Source: Paenibacillus whitsoniae (GTDB lineage: Bacteria; Bacillota; Bacilli; Paenibacillales; NBRC-103111). From it: a DNA stretch of 64,000 bases. A program made the translations under genes and the position numbers. Positions 42,106 through 51,090 of this stretch are shown piece by piece; position 1 is the stretch's first letter; each line of letters opens with the position of its first letter. The notes under the pieces are model-generated. The model made no database searches, was not told where the DNA came from, and saw nothing but the letters and a program-made list of their open reading frames with translations. The stretch is from the NCBI RefSeq assembly GCF_003955665.1, contig NZ_RXHU01000056.1, positions 1 to 64,000 of the forward strand, read 5' to 3'.

Positions 42106-42591
42106 ATGCCACATCGAAAACCACACGGATTTTTGAAACAACTGCGCGAGCTAGGCTTGCGCAAGCTGGAAGGGGGGCCTGCTCCTGCCGTTCCGATGGC
42201 TTCCGGTAGCGCCGAGCGAATGAGGAACTTGCGCATCGTATTTGCCGCCAAGATCCTGCATGAACTGTCCGTTCGTGCCAAAACCCGCCGCGCCCGTCAC
42301 GCTGCAGGCCGCAAGGTTGTGCCTTTCATACGCAAGGATGCGCCTCGCCGCTTTATAGAGGAGGACCTCTGGGATTTGCGGCGGCATATGGTCCTGCAGC
42401 TCGCCACACGGCTAGGCGGCCGCGTCAGACTGCGTGACGTCGCCACCGAATGCAACGTGCACATTCGCACGGCGGCGGACTGGCTGGGACGACTAGCGAC
42501 CGAAGGCCGGCTCGCGCTTGTGACAGAAGGGCACCGCCTTAAGGTGTATGCGCTGAAGGAGGTGGATCCGCTCACGGAACCCGGGGGTTGA
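42106..42591 (+). CDS. Hypothetical basic protein with possible winged-helix C-terminus
   Basis: A 161-residue Arg/Leu-rich protein. The first about 40 residues are basic and low in structure. Residues about 105-150 (GGRVRLRDVATECNVHIRTAADWLGRLATEGRLALVTEGHRLKVYAL) look like a winged helix-turn-helix. An AAAGGAGAGGTCAT site precedes the ATG, and the gene is preceded by a sigma-A promoter and an attenuator-like hairpin. No family is recognised; a DNA-binding role is a guess from the C-terminal pattern. Confidence 0.6.
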   Translation: MPHRKPHGFLKQLRELGLRKLEGGPAPAVPMASGSAERMRNLRIVFAAKILHELSVRAKTRRARHAAGRKVVPFIRKDAPRRFIEEDLWDLRRHMVLQLATRLGGRVRLRDVATECNVHIRTAADWLGRLATEGRLALVTEGHRLKVYALKEVDPLTEPGG

Positions 42592-42640
42592 GCTGTGGAG
42601 ATCAGGTAATTCACCTTATGTCTCCCCATAACAAGAAAAA

Positions 42641-42667
42641 GCAGGCAAGCCCTCCGGCTTCACCTGC
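42641..42667 (-). terminator. Terminator of tex
   Basis: GCAGGCAAGCC / GGCTTCACCTGC hairpin with TTTTTCTTG on the leftward side, 8 bp after the tex stop. Confidence 0.85.
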
Positions 42668-42674
42668 TCCATCC

Positions 42675-44921
42675 TTACTGCTGCGGCTTCTTCATCGTCA
42701 AACCGACGCGGCCTTTCTTCTGGTCGACGTTCAGCACCCAGACCTTCACAATATCGCCGACGGACACCACGTCCATCGGATGCTTCACGAATCCGTTCTT
42801 AAGCTGGGAAATGTGTACCAGCCCGTCGTTTTTGATACCGATATCGACGAACGCGCCGAAGTCGATGACGTTGCGCACCGTGCCGGTCAGCTCCATGCCC
42901 GGCACGAGGTCCTCGAGCTGCAGCACATCCGTGCGGAAGATCGGCGCCGGGACTTCGTCCCGCGGATCGCGCCCCGGGCGCTGCAGGCTGTCCAGGATGT
43001 CCCGCAGCGTCGGGACACCTACGCCCAGCTTTGGAGCCAGCTCAGCCGGCTCCACCGTCTTCAGCAGCTCGAGCAGCTGCTGAGAGCCCAGCTGCGCCAG
43101 CTCCAGGCGCAGCTCCTTGAACAGCCGATCCACCACGTCGTACGACTCCGGATGGATCGGGGTGTTGTCGAGCGGATTACGGCCGCCCGGAATCCGCATA
43201 AAGCCCACGCACTGCTCGAAGGACTTCGCCCCGAGCCGCGGCACCTTCGCCAGCTCCTGCCGGGAGCTGAATTTGCCGTTCTCCTCGCGATACTTCACGA
43301 TGTTTTTGGCCAGCGTCGCGTTCACGCCCGACACGTACGAGAGCAAAGACGGGGACGCCGTGTTCAGGTCCACGCCGACATGGTTCACGGCCGACTCGAC
43401 GACGGCCTTCAGATTCTCATCCAGACGTTTCTGCGACACGTCATGCTGGTACTGCCCGACGCCGATCGCCTTCGGCTCGATCTTGACAAGCTCCGCGAGC
43501 GGGTCCTGCAGCCGTCGCGCGATCGAGATCGCGCTTCGCTCAGCGACGTCGAGCTCCGGGAACTCCGTCTGCGCCAGCTTCGACGCCGAGTACACGCTCG
43601 CCCCCGCTTCGCTGACGATCAAGTACTTCAGCTCGCGCTCCTTGATCTCGCCGATCAGCTCCGCAACAAACTGCTCCGTTTCACGGGACGCCGTCCCATT
43701 CCCAATGACGATCAGCTCCACCCCGTACTTGCTGATCAACTGCTTGAACTTCGCCTTCGCTTCCGCCACCTTGTTATTCGGCGGTGTCGGGTACGTCACG
43801 GCAATTTCAAGCATTTTCCCGGTGTCGTCGACGACGGCCAGCTTACAGCCTGTCCGATACGCAGGATCGACACCGAGCACCACATGGCCCTTCACGGGCG
43901 CCTGGAGCAGAAGATTTCGCAGATTTTCCGCGAAAATCTTAATCGCCTGCTCTTCGCCGGCTTCGGTCATCTCACCGCGCACCTCGCGCTCAATGGATGG
44001 TGCGATCAATCGCTTATAGCTGTCCTCGACAATCGCTCGAAGGACATCACGAACAACCGAGTCACCCCGAACGATCTGACGAAGCATGTACTCGTGAATT
44101 TTGTCCGCCTGCACATCAAGGCTAACCTTGAGCACATCCTCCCGCTCTCCGCGATTAATCGCGAGAATCCGGTGCGGCGGCAGCCGCTTCACAGGCTCCT
44201 GGTACGCATAGTACATCTCGTACACCGATTCCGCCTTGGCGTCTTTCGCCTCCGTGCGAATCACACCTTGGTCGTGCGTATACCGGCGCACCCACGCCCG
44301 GATTTTGGCGTCATCCGCGATATTCTCCGCCAGAATATCCATCGCGCCTTGAATGGCCTCGGCGGCGCTGCCAACACCTTTGTCGGCGTTCACGTAACGC
44401 TCCGCCTCGGCTTCCAGCGAGCCTTGACGAGGCTGCTTCCAGATCCACATCGCGAGCGGCTCCAGCCCCCGCTCCTTGGCCACGCTGGCTCTCGTCTTCC
44501 GCTTTTGGCGATACGGCCGGTACAAATCCTCGATCTCCTGCAGCTTCACAGCGCCCTCGATCGCGTTGCGAAGCTCGTCCGTCAGTTTGCCCTGCTCGTC
44601 AATCAGACGAACGACCTCGAGCTTGCGGTCCTCCAGATTGCGCAGGTACTGCAAGCGCTCCTCAATATCCCGCAGCTGGTTCTCGTCCAGCTCCCCCGTC
44701 ATTTCTTTCCGGTACCGGGCGATAAATGGGATCGTATTGCCCTCATCGAGCAGCCCCATCGTCGTTTTCACTTTGCCGGCAGGCAGCCCCAGCTCGGCGG
44801 AGATCGTTTTCAGGATCCGTTCCTGAATCTCCGCCTTCTTCTCCTCAGAGAGCTGCACCTTTTCGCGCGGCTCGTCCAATTCTCTCGTTTTTTGCTGCTC
44901 TTCTACATTCGCCACCCGCAT
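42675..44921 (-). CDS. tex: Tex, RNA-binding transcription accessory protein
   Basis: A 748-residue Tex/YdcI protein. The N-terminal helical region carries GNTIPFIARYRKEMTGELDENQLRDIEERL; the YqgF-like nuclease fold is at about 325-450 (VLGVDPAYRTGCKLAVVD); helix-hairpin-helix segments are at about 490-620 (SPSLLSYVSGVNATLAKNIV); and an S1 domain closes it at about 648-720 (GMELTGTVRNVIDFGAFVDIG). It binds nucleic acid and affects transcription and rescue of stalled complexes. GTG 44915 may be the true start because GGAGGGGA is only one base before ATG 44921. Confidence 0.95.
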   Translation of the reverse strand: MRVANVEEQQKTRELDEPREKVQLSEEKKAEIQERILKTISAELGLPAGKVKTTMGLLDEGNTIPFIARYRKEMTGELDENQLRDIEERLQYLRNLEDRKLEVVRLIDEQGKLTDELRNAIEGAVKLQEIEDLYRPYRQKRKTRASVAKERGLEPLAMWIWKQPRQGSLEAEAERYVNADKGVGSAAEAIQGAMDILAENIADDAKIRAWVRRYTHDQGVIRTEAKDAKAESVYEMYYAYQEPVKRLPPHRILAINRGEREDVLKVSLDVQADKIHEYMLRQIVRGDSVVRDVLRAIVEDSYKRLIAPSIEREVRGEMTEAGEEQAIKIFAENLRNLLLQAPVKGHVVLGVDPAYRTGCKLAVVDDTGKMLEIAVTYPTPPNNKVAEAKAKFKQLISKYGVELIVIGNGTASRETEQFVAELIGEIKERELKYLIVSEAGASVYSASKLAQTEFPELDVAERSAISIARRLQDPLAELVKIEPKAIGVGQYQHDVSQKRLDENLKAVVESAVNHVGVDLNTASPSLLSYVSGVNATLAKNIVKYREENGKFSSRQELAKVPRLGAKSFEQCVGFMRIPGGRNPLDNTPIHPESYDVVDRLFKELRLELAQLGSQQLLELLKTVEPAELAPKLGVGVPTLRDILDSLQRPGRDPRDEVPAPIFRTDVLQLEDLVPGMELTGTVRNVIDFGAFVDIGIKNDGLVHISQLKNGFVKHPMDVVSVGDIVKVWVLNVDQKKGRVGLTMKKPQQ

Positions 44922-44965
44922 TCCCCTCCATCATTCATAAGCCTATGTATGCACAAACCAAAAAA

Positions 44966-44988
44966 CGAGGGTAATCACACGCCCTCGT
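44966..44988 (-). terminator. Terminator of ndoA
   Basis: CGAGGG / CCCTCG hairpin with a TTTTTTGG tail reading leftward, 17 bp after the ndoA stop. Confidence 0.8.
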
Positions 44989-45004
44989 CCGTTCCAGCTC
45001 CTAT

Positions 45005-45355
45005 TCAAAATTCTATCAGGCCCACACTAATTTGCAAAGCGTCGTCAACCTTTCGCATCGTTTCTTCATCCAAATGCGTGATCTTATCCGTAAGCCGCTG
45101 CTTATCGATCGTTCGGATCTGTTCGAGCAAAATCACCGAATCCCGGTCGAAGCCATGCGTTTCCGCATCGATTTCCACGTGCGTAGGAAGTTTGGCCTTC
45201 TGGATTTGCGCCGTAATCGCAGCAACAATCACCGTCGGGCTAAAGCGGTTGCCGATATCATTTTGGATCACTAGAACAGGACGAACGCCTCCCTGCTCCG
45301 ATCCGACGACCGGCGAAAGATCTGCGAAAAAAACATCGCCACGTTTCACAATCAC
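45005..45355 (-). CDS. ndoA: EndoA/MazF-type endoribonuclease toxin
   Basis: A 116-residue toxin with the MazF fold signatures VKRGDVFFADLSPVVGSEQGGVRPVLVIQNDIGN and ILLEQIRTIDKQRL. It cleaves single-stranded mRNA (UACAU in B. subtilis EndoA) and is held inactive by the antitoxin encoded 4 bp upstream. In Bacillus it is a chromosomal core pair, not a mobile one, and the place downstream of alr is conserved here. Confidence 0.95.
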   Translation of the reverse strand: MIVKRGDVFFADLSPVVGSEQGGVRPVLVIQNDIGNRFSPTVIVAAITAQIQKAKLPTHVEIDAETHGFDRDSVILLEQIRTIDKQRLTDKITHLDEETMRKVDDALQISVGLIEF

Positions 45356-45359
45356 TAAC

Positions 45360-45641
45360 CTACACCCCGCTTACTAAGCGATCAAGCGTACCGTCCGCTT
45401 CTTCCTCCGCTTGAAAAGCTTCAGATGCCATGCTGAGATTTATTTTTGCCATTTCCATATACCCACGCTGCATGGATTCGCGTAGACTGCGCTTTTTGCG
45501 TTCAATTAAATACAGCTTCATTGCCTGACGGATAAATTCGCTCCGGTTGGAGTTCTCCTTCTCGACAATCCCGTCCACTTCCTGCAACAGATTGTCAGGC
45601 AAGCTAATCATGATCCTTTTCGTATTATGCGCATTGCTCAC
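45360..45641 (-). CDS. ndoAI: Ribbon-helix-helix antitoxin of NdoA
   Basis: A 93-residue antitoxin with an N-terminal RHH domain (TKRIMISLPDNLLQEVDGIVEK, then NRSEFIRQAMKLYLIERKK) and a C-terminal toxin-binding helix (GYMEMAKINLSMASEAFQAE). GTG 45641 is chosen because GGGGGTGCGAGA precedes it and the family starts at this point. It forms a two-gene operon with ndoA. The interval 45642-45853 to alr shows no gene. Confidence 0.92.
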   Translation of the reverse strand: MSNAHNTKRIMISLPDNLLQEVDGIVEKENSNRSEFIRQAMKLYLIERKKRSLRESMQRGYMEMAKINLSMASEAFQAEEEADGTLDRLVSGV

Positions 45642-45853
45642 ACTCTCGCACCCCCAGAAACGATACAAAGACAATATTACCAGTATGTCATTCCCAAAAC
45701 CAAATTATACAATACTTATATGCCTCCGGTATATCAATTATGTTACACTCACAGATATAAGATTGTGCTTTACTACAATTCGCCGCTACCGTCGAAAATC
45801 CTCTCCAATACCTGCAAAATTTGCATGGTAAATTCATGAAACCACTTTCAACG

Positions 45854-47038
45854 TTAATAACGATGCCGCATCAGCGGGTTTAACGCCTCGACGCGTTCGC
45901 CTCCGCGCACATACACGCGGGCCACGCGATGGGAAATCATGCAGATGACTTCATAGTTCACGGTTCCCAACAGGTCGGCAAGGTCCTCCGCCGTAATGCG
46001 TTCACCGCCCTGCTCCCCGATCAACACAACTTCGTCCAGCGCTTCCACGTCCGGTACGTCCGTCACGTTAATCATGCACTGATCCATGCAGATGCGGCCG
46101 ACAATCGGCACCCTGCGCCCTCGGACGAGCACCTCCGCTTTCGTCGAAAGCATGCGGGAATAGCCGTCTGCGTAACCGATCGGCAATGTCGCGATCCGCT
46201 CCTCACCTTTCGTACGGTAGATCGTGCCATAGCTCACGCCGGAGCCCGGCGGCAGCGTTTTAAGATGAACAATTCCCGTTTTGAGGCTCATGACCGGCTT
46301 AAGCGTAACAACCGATTGATTAACCTCTTCGGAAGGATAGAGTCCATACATAGATATGCCGAGACGAACCATAGAATACGTAAAGCCTGGCAAATCAATC
46401 GCTGCAGCGCTGTTGCCTGCATGAATATAAGGGAATTCCACCCCTAGATCGGTAAAATGGCTCACAATCCGCGCAAAGCGGCGGTATTGCTCCATCGTAT
46501 AGCTTTTATCGCTTTCATCCGCGCTCGCATAATGGGTAAACAAGCCTTCCACAACCACATTCGGCAGCTTCAGCGCTTCCTCAATGAAAGGAATCGCATC
46601 CGCTTCCGTATGCAGTCCCAGCCGGCCCATCCCTGTATCCAGCTTAATGTGGATTTTCAGCTTCCGCTTGGCTTGTTTTGCCTGCTGGCTCTGCTCCCGA
46701 AGCGCCTCCAGCACGTCCCGGCTGTACACCGCGATCGTGACGTCCATCTCCTGGGCACGGGCGATGCCTTCCGGCGGCGTGTAACCGAGCACAAGAATCG
46801 GCGCCGTAATGCCGGCGTTGCGAAGCTCCAGCGCTTCATCGAAGAATGCTACGCCCAAATAATCAACACCCGCGGCGAGCACCTCTTTGGCTACTTCCAC
46901 AGCCCCGTGTCCGTAAGCATCTGCTTTAACGACCGCCATCTGCTTCATGCCCGAGGGCAGTACTTTCTGAAATTGCTCTATGTTGCTGCGCAGCGCATCT
47001 AACGAAATTTCAACCCACGTGGGCCGATAAAAAGCATC
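45854..47038 (-). CDS. alr: Alanine racemase
   Basis: A 394-residue PLP enzyme that makes D-alanine for peptidoglycan. N-terminal RPTWVEISLDALRSNI, PLP-lysine motif AVVKADAYGHGAVEVA, KLDTGMGRLG, and the second catalytic Tyr in GSGVSYGTIY are intact. GTG 47038 is preceded by AGAGGTGAAACCG; earlier starts would run back over the end of the SEC-C gene. It is one of two racemase classes in Bacillales, and this position next to ydcC and ndoAI is the Bacillus alrA arrangement. Confidence 0.94.
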   Translation of the reverse strand, partial: DAFYRPTWVEISLDALRSNIEQFQKVLPSGMKQMAVVKADAYGHGAVEVAKEVLAAGVDYLGVAFFDEALELRNAGITAPILVLGYTPPEGIARAQEMDVTIAVYSRDVLEALREQSQQAKQAKRKLKIHIKLDTGMGRLGLHTEADAIPFIEEALKLPNVVVEGLFTHYASADESDKSYTMEQYRRFARIVSHFTDLGVEFPYIHAGNSAAAIDLPGFTYSMVRLGISMYGLYPSEEVNQSVVTLKPVMSLKTGIVHLKTLPPGSGVSYGTIYRTKGEERIATLPIGYADGYSRMLSTKAEVLVRGRRVPIVGRICMDQCMINVTDVPDVEALDEVVLIGEQGGERITAEDLADLLGTVNYEVICMISHRVARVYVRGGERVEALNPLMRHRY

Positions 47039-47087
47039 CACCGGTTTCACCTCTTCTGTCCTGTATACATCCTGCCGCGCTGCCTGA

Positions 47088-48407
47088 CTACAGGCAGCAC
47101 TTCTTATATTTTTTGCCGCTTCCGCATGGGCACGGATCGTTGCGTCCAACCTTCGGTCCGCTTACAACAGGTGTGCGCGGAGCCGCAGGCTCTTCCTTCG
47201 ACCAATAACGGAAAACAGCATGCCCTGCCGGCTCAATCGCCATCGACAAAGGTGTGCGATCAAATTCGTATTTGATATCCGATTCCAACGGGAACTCCGC
47301 GCGAACAAGTTCAAATCGCTTCAGCAACGTCGCAACGGAGAACAGGAATACACTCGTTACCAGGGTAGCCTCATCAAACTCGTTGTTGGCTTTCGCCTGC
47401 TTCCAGGCCGGATCGACATCCAGCGCTTGCCCAACCGGCCAGCTTGCGAGCACTCTGGCAATGGCCGCACACGCTGTAGGCGTGGAAAGATCATGCCAGA
47501 ACTCGCCACTATCCTCAGTGAGTTTCTCCCATGGCACATGGTTCCATAGCGTATCCAACAGGACAACGGCCTGCTCTTGCTCTGTTAAGGAAAGATACGC
47601 TTCCACTTTCGGCGTTACAACACCATTTGCTCCCGTTACATCGATAAGCCCCAGGATGTCAGCTGCAGCATAGAAAAACTGGAACAACGGCTCCTGATTT
47701 TGATTTAACGTCGGCTTGCGGATCAGCTGCCAACCAAGCTGTGCATCCAGCTCGTGCCAGAACTTGCGGGGCAGATGCTTGCGCGCAGATGTCAGCTTCA
47801 CATTTTTACCTGTGCCGACTGCTGCCAAGAACGCGCGAAAATCCGCCACAACCGAAGGAACCGCCTTTTGCCCGTCGATCCAGAGCTGTTTCAGCTTCTC
47901 ATCGACAACCAGCGGCATTGCTTGTGGGGTGTCTCTTTCTTCTCCATCCAAATCCACTAGATTGGCGTTATGCCAGTCCATCATTTCTTTTTCCGTTTCT
48001 GCCTGCATGTATTGGTCAAGACGGGCCAAGAAGTAATCCTTCTCTTTAAGGACGTCCATCATCGCCGTATACTGCTCATTCGAGATTTTACCAACTTGTC
48101 TCAGGTACGGCAACCACTTCTTAAAAGCTGTTATATAATTCGCAATGTCTGTTTTCGTGCTGTTCAAAATATGGCTGATCGCAAAGCGGCCTACAAAATC
48201 CCCGACCGTTTCACTCGTCAACTCGTCATACCCGATCCCGTACCGGACCAAATAAATCTCCGCAAAATCATTTACACGGCTCACATGCTTCGCAATCGTT
48301 TCTTCTTTTAACTTGCCTTCCTCCGCAAGATACTTGCCGAACAAGGCCGCTTCCTTTTCCCAAAAAGCTGTTTGTTGCTCAAAAGTTTCAAGTTTCATCC
48401 AAGACAC
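47088..48407 (-). CDS. SEC-C motif protein of unknown function
   Basis: A 439-residue protein ending in a SEC-C zinc motif, GRNDPCPCGSGKKYKKCCL. The N-terminal about 110 residues (HVSRVNDFAEIYLVRYGIGYDEL) resemble a SAM-like helical domain as in integrase core-binding regions, but there is no catalytic domain. The middle is helical with many Trp/Leu. It sits between ydcC and alr, where Bacillus has no gene, so it is an insertion in an otherwise conserved order. Function is unknown. Confidence 0.8.
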   Translation of the reverse strand: MSWMKLETFEQQTAFWEKEAALFGKYLAEEGKLKEETIAKHVSRVNDFAEIYLVRYGIGYDELTSETVGDFVGRFAISHILNSTKTDIANYITAFKKWLPYLRQVGKISNEQYTAMMDVLKEKDYFLARLDQYMQAETEKEMMDWHNANLVDLDGEERDTPQAMPLVVDEKLKQLWIDGQKAVPSVVADFRAFLAAVGTGKNVKLTSARKHLPRKFWHELDAQLGWQLIRKPTLNQNQEPLFQFFYAAADILGLIDVTGANGVVTPKVEAYLSLTEQEQAVVLLDTLWNHVPWEKLTEDSGEFWHDLSTPTACAAIARVLASWPVGQALDVDPAWKQAKANNEFDEATLVTSVFLFSVATLLKRFELVRAEFPLESDIKYEFDRTPLSMAIEPAGHAVFRYWSKEEPAAPRTPVVSGPKVGRNDPCPCGSGKKYKKCCL

Positions 48408-48522
48408 TCCATTTTATCTATTCGCTCTAAAGTTGCATTATACCAAAAAAACGCCCGTTCGTGGGAGTTGGGTAAATCTTCTTGCGCACAATTTAGTAGA
48501 AAATTGAGAGAAAAAGAGAAAA

Positions 48523-48543
48523 GCACCCGCCGAATGCGAGTGC
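48523..48543 (-). terminator. Terminator of the ydcC-like gene
   Basis: GCACCCGC / GCGAGTGC hairpin (one G-T pair) followed leftward by TTTTCTCTTTTTCTC. Confidence 0.8.
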
Positions 48544-48562
48544 CTGTTCCCTGATTTCAGTT

Positions 48563-49816
48563 TTATTTTCCGGATTGGCCTTCCGTGGAAATCGCCACCT
48601 GAATCATTTCATTCGTCGGCATATCCCCTGTGGACATCCGGTATTCAACACCGTCGTTCGTCCATGTGAGCGTCTTGATACCCTCTGTTTTCCCATCCAC
48701 GGCTCCCGTCAACACACCAATCGTAAAGCCGAGGTCTACGATGTCGCCAGGCTGCAGCGCAACAGATTTCGCTTGCGGTCTGACTTCTACGATGTTAAAA
48801 GAGTATTTGCCCTTATAGCGAAGCAGCACCGCGGCATCTTCACCGAGCTTCACATCCGTAATGTCCTGCTTAACCACATCCTTCGGCAGGTAGAACGGCT
48901 CAACAATGCTGCCAAAGCTTTGCGCTTTCGTTGCAGTCGGTGCTGTTTTGGACGTATTGCCTGTCGCAGCGGATGCTTTCGAATCCGTTGTAGCACCTGC
49001 CTTTGTCCCTGCCGCTGTGCCTGAGGCTGTGCCGGTTGCAGTTTGACCTGTTTTGCCTTGATCGGATTGACCGCCGGTTGCCGTCAGGTTTTTATCCGTC
49101 ACCGATTTGCCATCTGCTGGATGATTGGCGTCTGTCACTGCCACATCGCCCATTGTCGCCATACTTTGCTCCATATTGTAGCTAGTCATATTACGTTCCA
49201 TTTGGAAATAATCCTTGTCAAAGTTTGCATCAAATTCAAAATGCGTAAAGTTCACTTGAACCAGCACATTCTGATTCGCATCCGACACTTGCACCTGCGT
49301 AGGCGCCAACGTCTTCTTATTCAGCCAAATTTTTTGGCGGGCCAATTGCTCATTTTGATAATTCGCCGCCACATCGAACACATAGGCATCCTTGTCCGTT
49401 GTAAACTGGCGATCTTGATCCGCGATAATGCTCTTCGCGAGCGATTGGAACAAATACACTTGGCCTTGATTTTCCGGCCAGTCGCTTTGGAAACGGAAGC
49501 TCTTCTTGAGGTGCGGCGTCAAAACGAAAACGCCCTCTTCATTGCGAAGCACAATTTGCGTAACATCCTTCGTTGCATTTGTCAGCGCAATCCGGTAAAA
49601 ATGATCCGGCGAGAACGCCACCTCCACCGAATACTCCTGCGGCTGCTGCCCCGTATTCAAAATCATGCTGCCTGTTGCCTGGTAGCTGCTCGCCTTGCCG
49701 ACCACACGATCCAAATCCTTGACGATAGAAGCTGCATCCTTCTTGCCCATCCCGCATCCTGCGAGAATCAATGTTACGCACATTACCACGGCCAATACCC
49801 ATGTGACCCGGCGCAT
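48563..49816 (-). CDS. ydcC: YdcC-like LolA-fold sporulation lipoprotein
   Basis: A 417-residue lipoprotein with signal peptide and lipobox LILAGC (Cys21). The LolA-like fold spans about residues 30-215 (YQATGSMILNTGQQPQEYSVEV, VYLFQSLAKSIIADQ). An inserted Thr/Ala/Gly/Lys linker lies at about 240-300, and a C-terminal domain follows (VKLGEDAAVLLRYKGKYSF). It matches B. subtilis YdcC, annotated as a sporulation lipoprotein next to alrA. It should be anchored on the outer face of the membrane. The low-complexity linker is longer than I expect for the family. Confidence 0.82.
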   Translation of the reverse strand: MRRVTWVLAVVMCVTLILAGCGMGKKDAASIVKDLDRVVGKASSYQATGSMILNTGQQPQEYSVEVAFSPDHFYRIALTNATKDVTQIVLRNEEGVFVLTPHLKKSFRFQSDWPENQGQVYLFQSLAKSIIADQDRQFTTDKDAYVFDVAANYQNEQLARQKIWLNKKTLAPTQVQVSDANQNVLVQVNFTHFEFDANFDKDYFQMERNMTSYNMEQSMATMGDVAVTDANHPADGKSVTDKNLTATGGQSDQGKTGQTATGTASGTAAGTKAGATTDSKASAATGNTSKTAPTATKAQSFGSIVEPFYLPKDVVKQDITDVKLGEDAAVLLRYKGKYSFNIVEVRPQAKSVALQPGDIVDLGFTIGVLTGAVDGKTEGIKTLTWTNDGVEYRMSTGDMPTNEMIQVAISTEGQSGK

Positions 49817-50086
49817 TCGATCATCCCCTCACTCATGATTAACATCAACATAGTACATGCATATGAGGGGACTTGGCCGATTATGCAGCCAAGCTTGACA
49901 AGCTGGGAAAAAGAGTTGGAGGGAGAGTTTGTGTTATCGGAATAATATTCCAAATCATCAACTATAGCTGTGTATTTTCGTTCAAACCCACATACATTAA
50001 ACTAAACTCTTATTAGAATCAAGCGATGGATAGTAAACCTTCAAGTATAATGATATACTTATGTCAATAAGCAAGGAGGAAAGGAT

Positions 50087-50248
50087 GTGTTCGGCATGTC
50101 AGAGAAAGAACTAAACGAATACCTCAATGAGCTTAATGCATTTAAAAAAGAAGTTACTAGTTCCAAAGAAAAATCTCTCGATTTCTTAAAGTCAGCTGGA
50201 ATTCTTGATGAAAATGGTGAGCTTTCACCTCAATATGCGGGGGAATGA
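50087..50248 (+). CDS. Small 53-residue partner of the ART-like protein
   Basis: A short, charged, helical protein (SEKELNEYLNELNAFKKEVT, then SSKEKSLDFLKSAGILDENG). GTG 50087 follows GGAGGAAAGGAT; ATG 50096 is the alternative but too far from the site. The stop is 6 bp before the ART-like gene, so the two are one unit. TATAAT lies at 50046-50051. Size and placement fit an antitoxin or an immunity partner, but the pattern 'ILDENGELSPQY' is also seen in small accessory proteins of unknown role. AT-rich. Confidence 0.65.
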   Translation: MFGMSEKELNEYLNELNAFKKEVTSSKEKSLDFLKSAGILDENGELSPQYAGE

Positions 50249-50254
50249 AATTAG

Positions 50255-50860
50255 ATGTACGCAAATCTCCCTAGCTTCGTGCTTGGTTTTCATGGATGTG
50301 ACAAATCTGTCACCGATCAAATCATAAATCATAAAGAACAACTTAAAAAAAGTGAAAATGCCTATGACTGGCTCGGTCATGGCATTTATTTTTGGGAAAA
50401 TGACCCTTATCGCGCGTTAAACTTTGCAAAATATCTAAAAGAACATCCAGAACGTATTAAAGAAGGGGCAACTCCAATTAATGAACCATCAGTAATTGGG
50501 GCCATCATTGATTTAGGTCACTGTTTAAATGCAATTGAAGCATCGTCTTTAGAGATAATTAGAAATCATTATGAACTATTAAAAGAAACAAGCATAGCTT
50601 CTGGAAAAGAATTGCCTAAAAATAGAAAAGGCCGGGATTCAAACGATTTATTAGTAAGGGATCTCGATTGCGCCGTCATTCAATCCATACATGCTTATAA
50701 CGATCAGAAAGAAGAGCGGCGATCATATGATAGTGTAAGGGGAATGTTTATTGAAGGTGATGAACTGTACCCTAACGCCGGATTCAGAGACAAAAATCAC
50801 ATACAGATATGCGTCCGAAATATGCAATGCGTTAAAGGATATTTCTTGCCTTTTTTATGA
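50255..50860 (+). CDS. ADP-ribosyltransferase-like protein
   Basis: A 201-residue soluble protein. Three blocks fit an ART fold: GFHGCD at 11-16 (NAD-binding His), YDWLGHGIYFWEN at 37-49 (second-strand Tyr) and a C-terminal FIEGDELYPNAGFRDKNHIQICVRN, where the third catalytic position is expected. I cannot assign it to a named family, and activity on NAD is inferred from motif order only. GGGGGAATGAAATT precedes the ATG. Both genes of the unit are AT-rich compared with the flanking core genes, which suggests transfer. A perfect terminator follows. Confidence 0.6.
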   Translation: MYANLPSFVLGFHGCDKSVTDQIINHKEQLKKSENAYDWLGHGIYFWENDPYRALNFAKYLKEHPERIKEGATPINEPSVIGAIIDLGHCLNAIEASSLEIIRNHYELLKETSIASGKELPKNRKGRDSNDLLVRDLDCAVIQSIHAYNDQKEERRSYDSVRGMFIEGDELYPNAGFRDKNHIQICVRNMQCVKGYFLPFL

Positions 50861-50879
50861 GCGTTTGCAAATTAAATAA

Positions 50880-50912
50880 AGAGCAGGAATGAAGGAAACT
50901 TCATCCTGCTCT
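50880..50912 (+). terminator. Terminator of the ART-like unit
   Basis: AGAGCAGGA / TCCTGCTCT with an inner TGAAG/CTTCA stem, ending in TTTATTTAT. Confidence 0.9.
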
Positions 50913-50940
50913 TTATTTATAGGAACTTACTTTCGATAAA

Positions 50941-51078
50941 TCATACTTTTTCAGTTCCGACTTCCAATTTCTCGATTTTTTTATTTATATGATCCAAGCG
51001 CTCGAGTATTTCTTTAACCGTCGCACCCATTTTATTCAAGCCTTCTAAAATTGCTTCCAGCATTTCCCGTTTTGACAT
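50941..51078 (-). CDS. Small 45-residue coiled-coil protein
   Basis: Begins MSKREMLEAILEGLNKMGAT and continues as a helix with heptad-like VKEILERLDHINKKIEKLEV. GGAGG lies only two bases before ATG 51078, so ATG 51063 (the sixth codon) may be the start. It follows the rfbC stop by 12 bp in the same direction. No family recognised; the regular amphipathic helix argues against chance. Confidence 0.5.
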   Translation of the reverse strand: MSKREMLEAILEGLNKMGATVKEILERLDHINKKIEKLEVGTEKV

Positions 51079-51090
51079 TTCCTCCAAATC

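Noticed and set aside
42588..45377. A 929-codon plus-strand frame opposite tex and ndoA
   Set aside because: It is antisense to well-supported genes, lacks a family signature and is His/Arg/Leu-rich as expected for a shadow of GC-rich coding.
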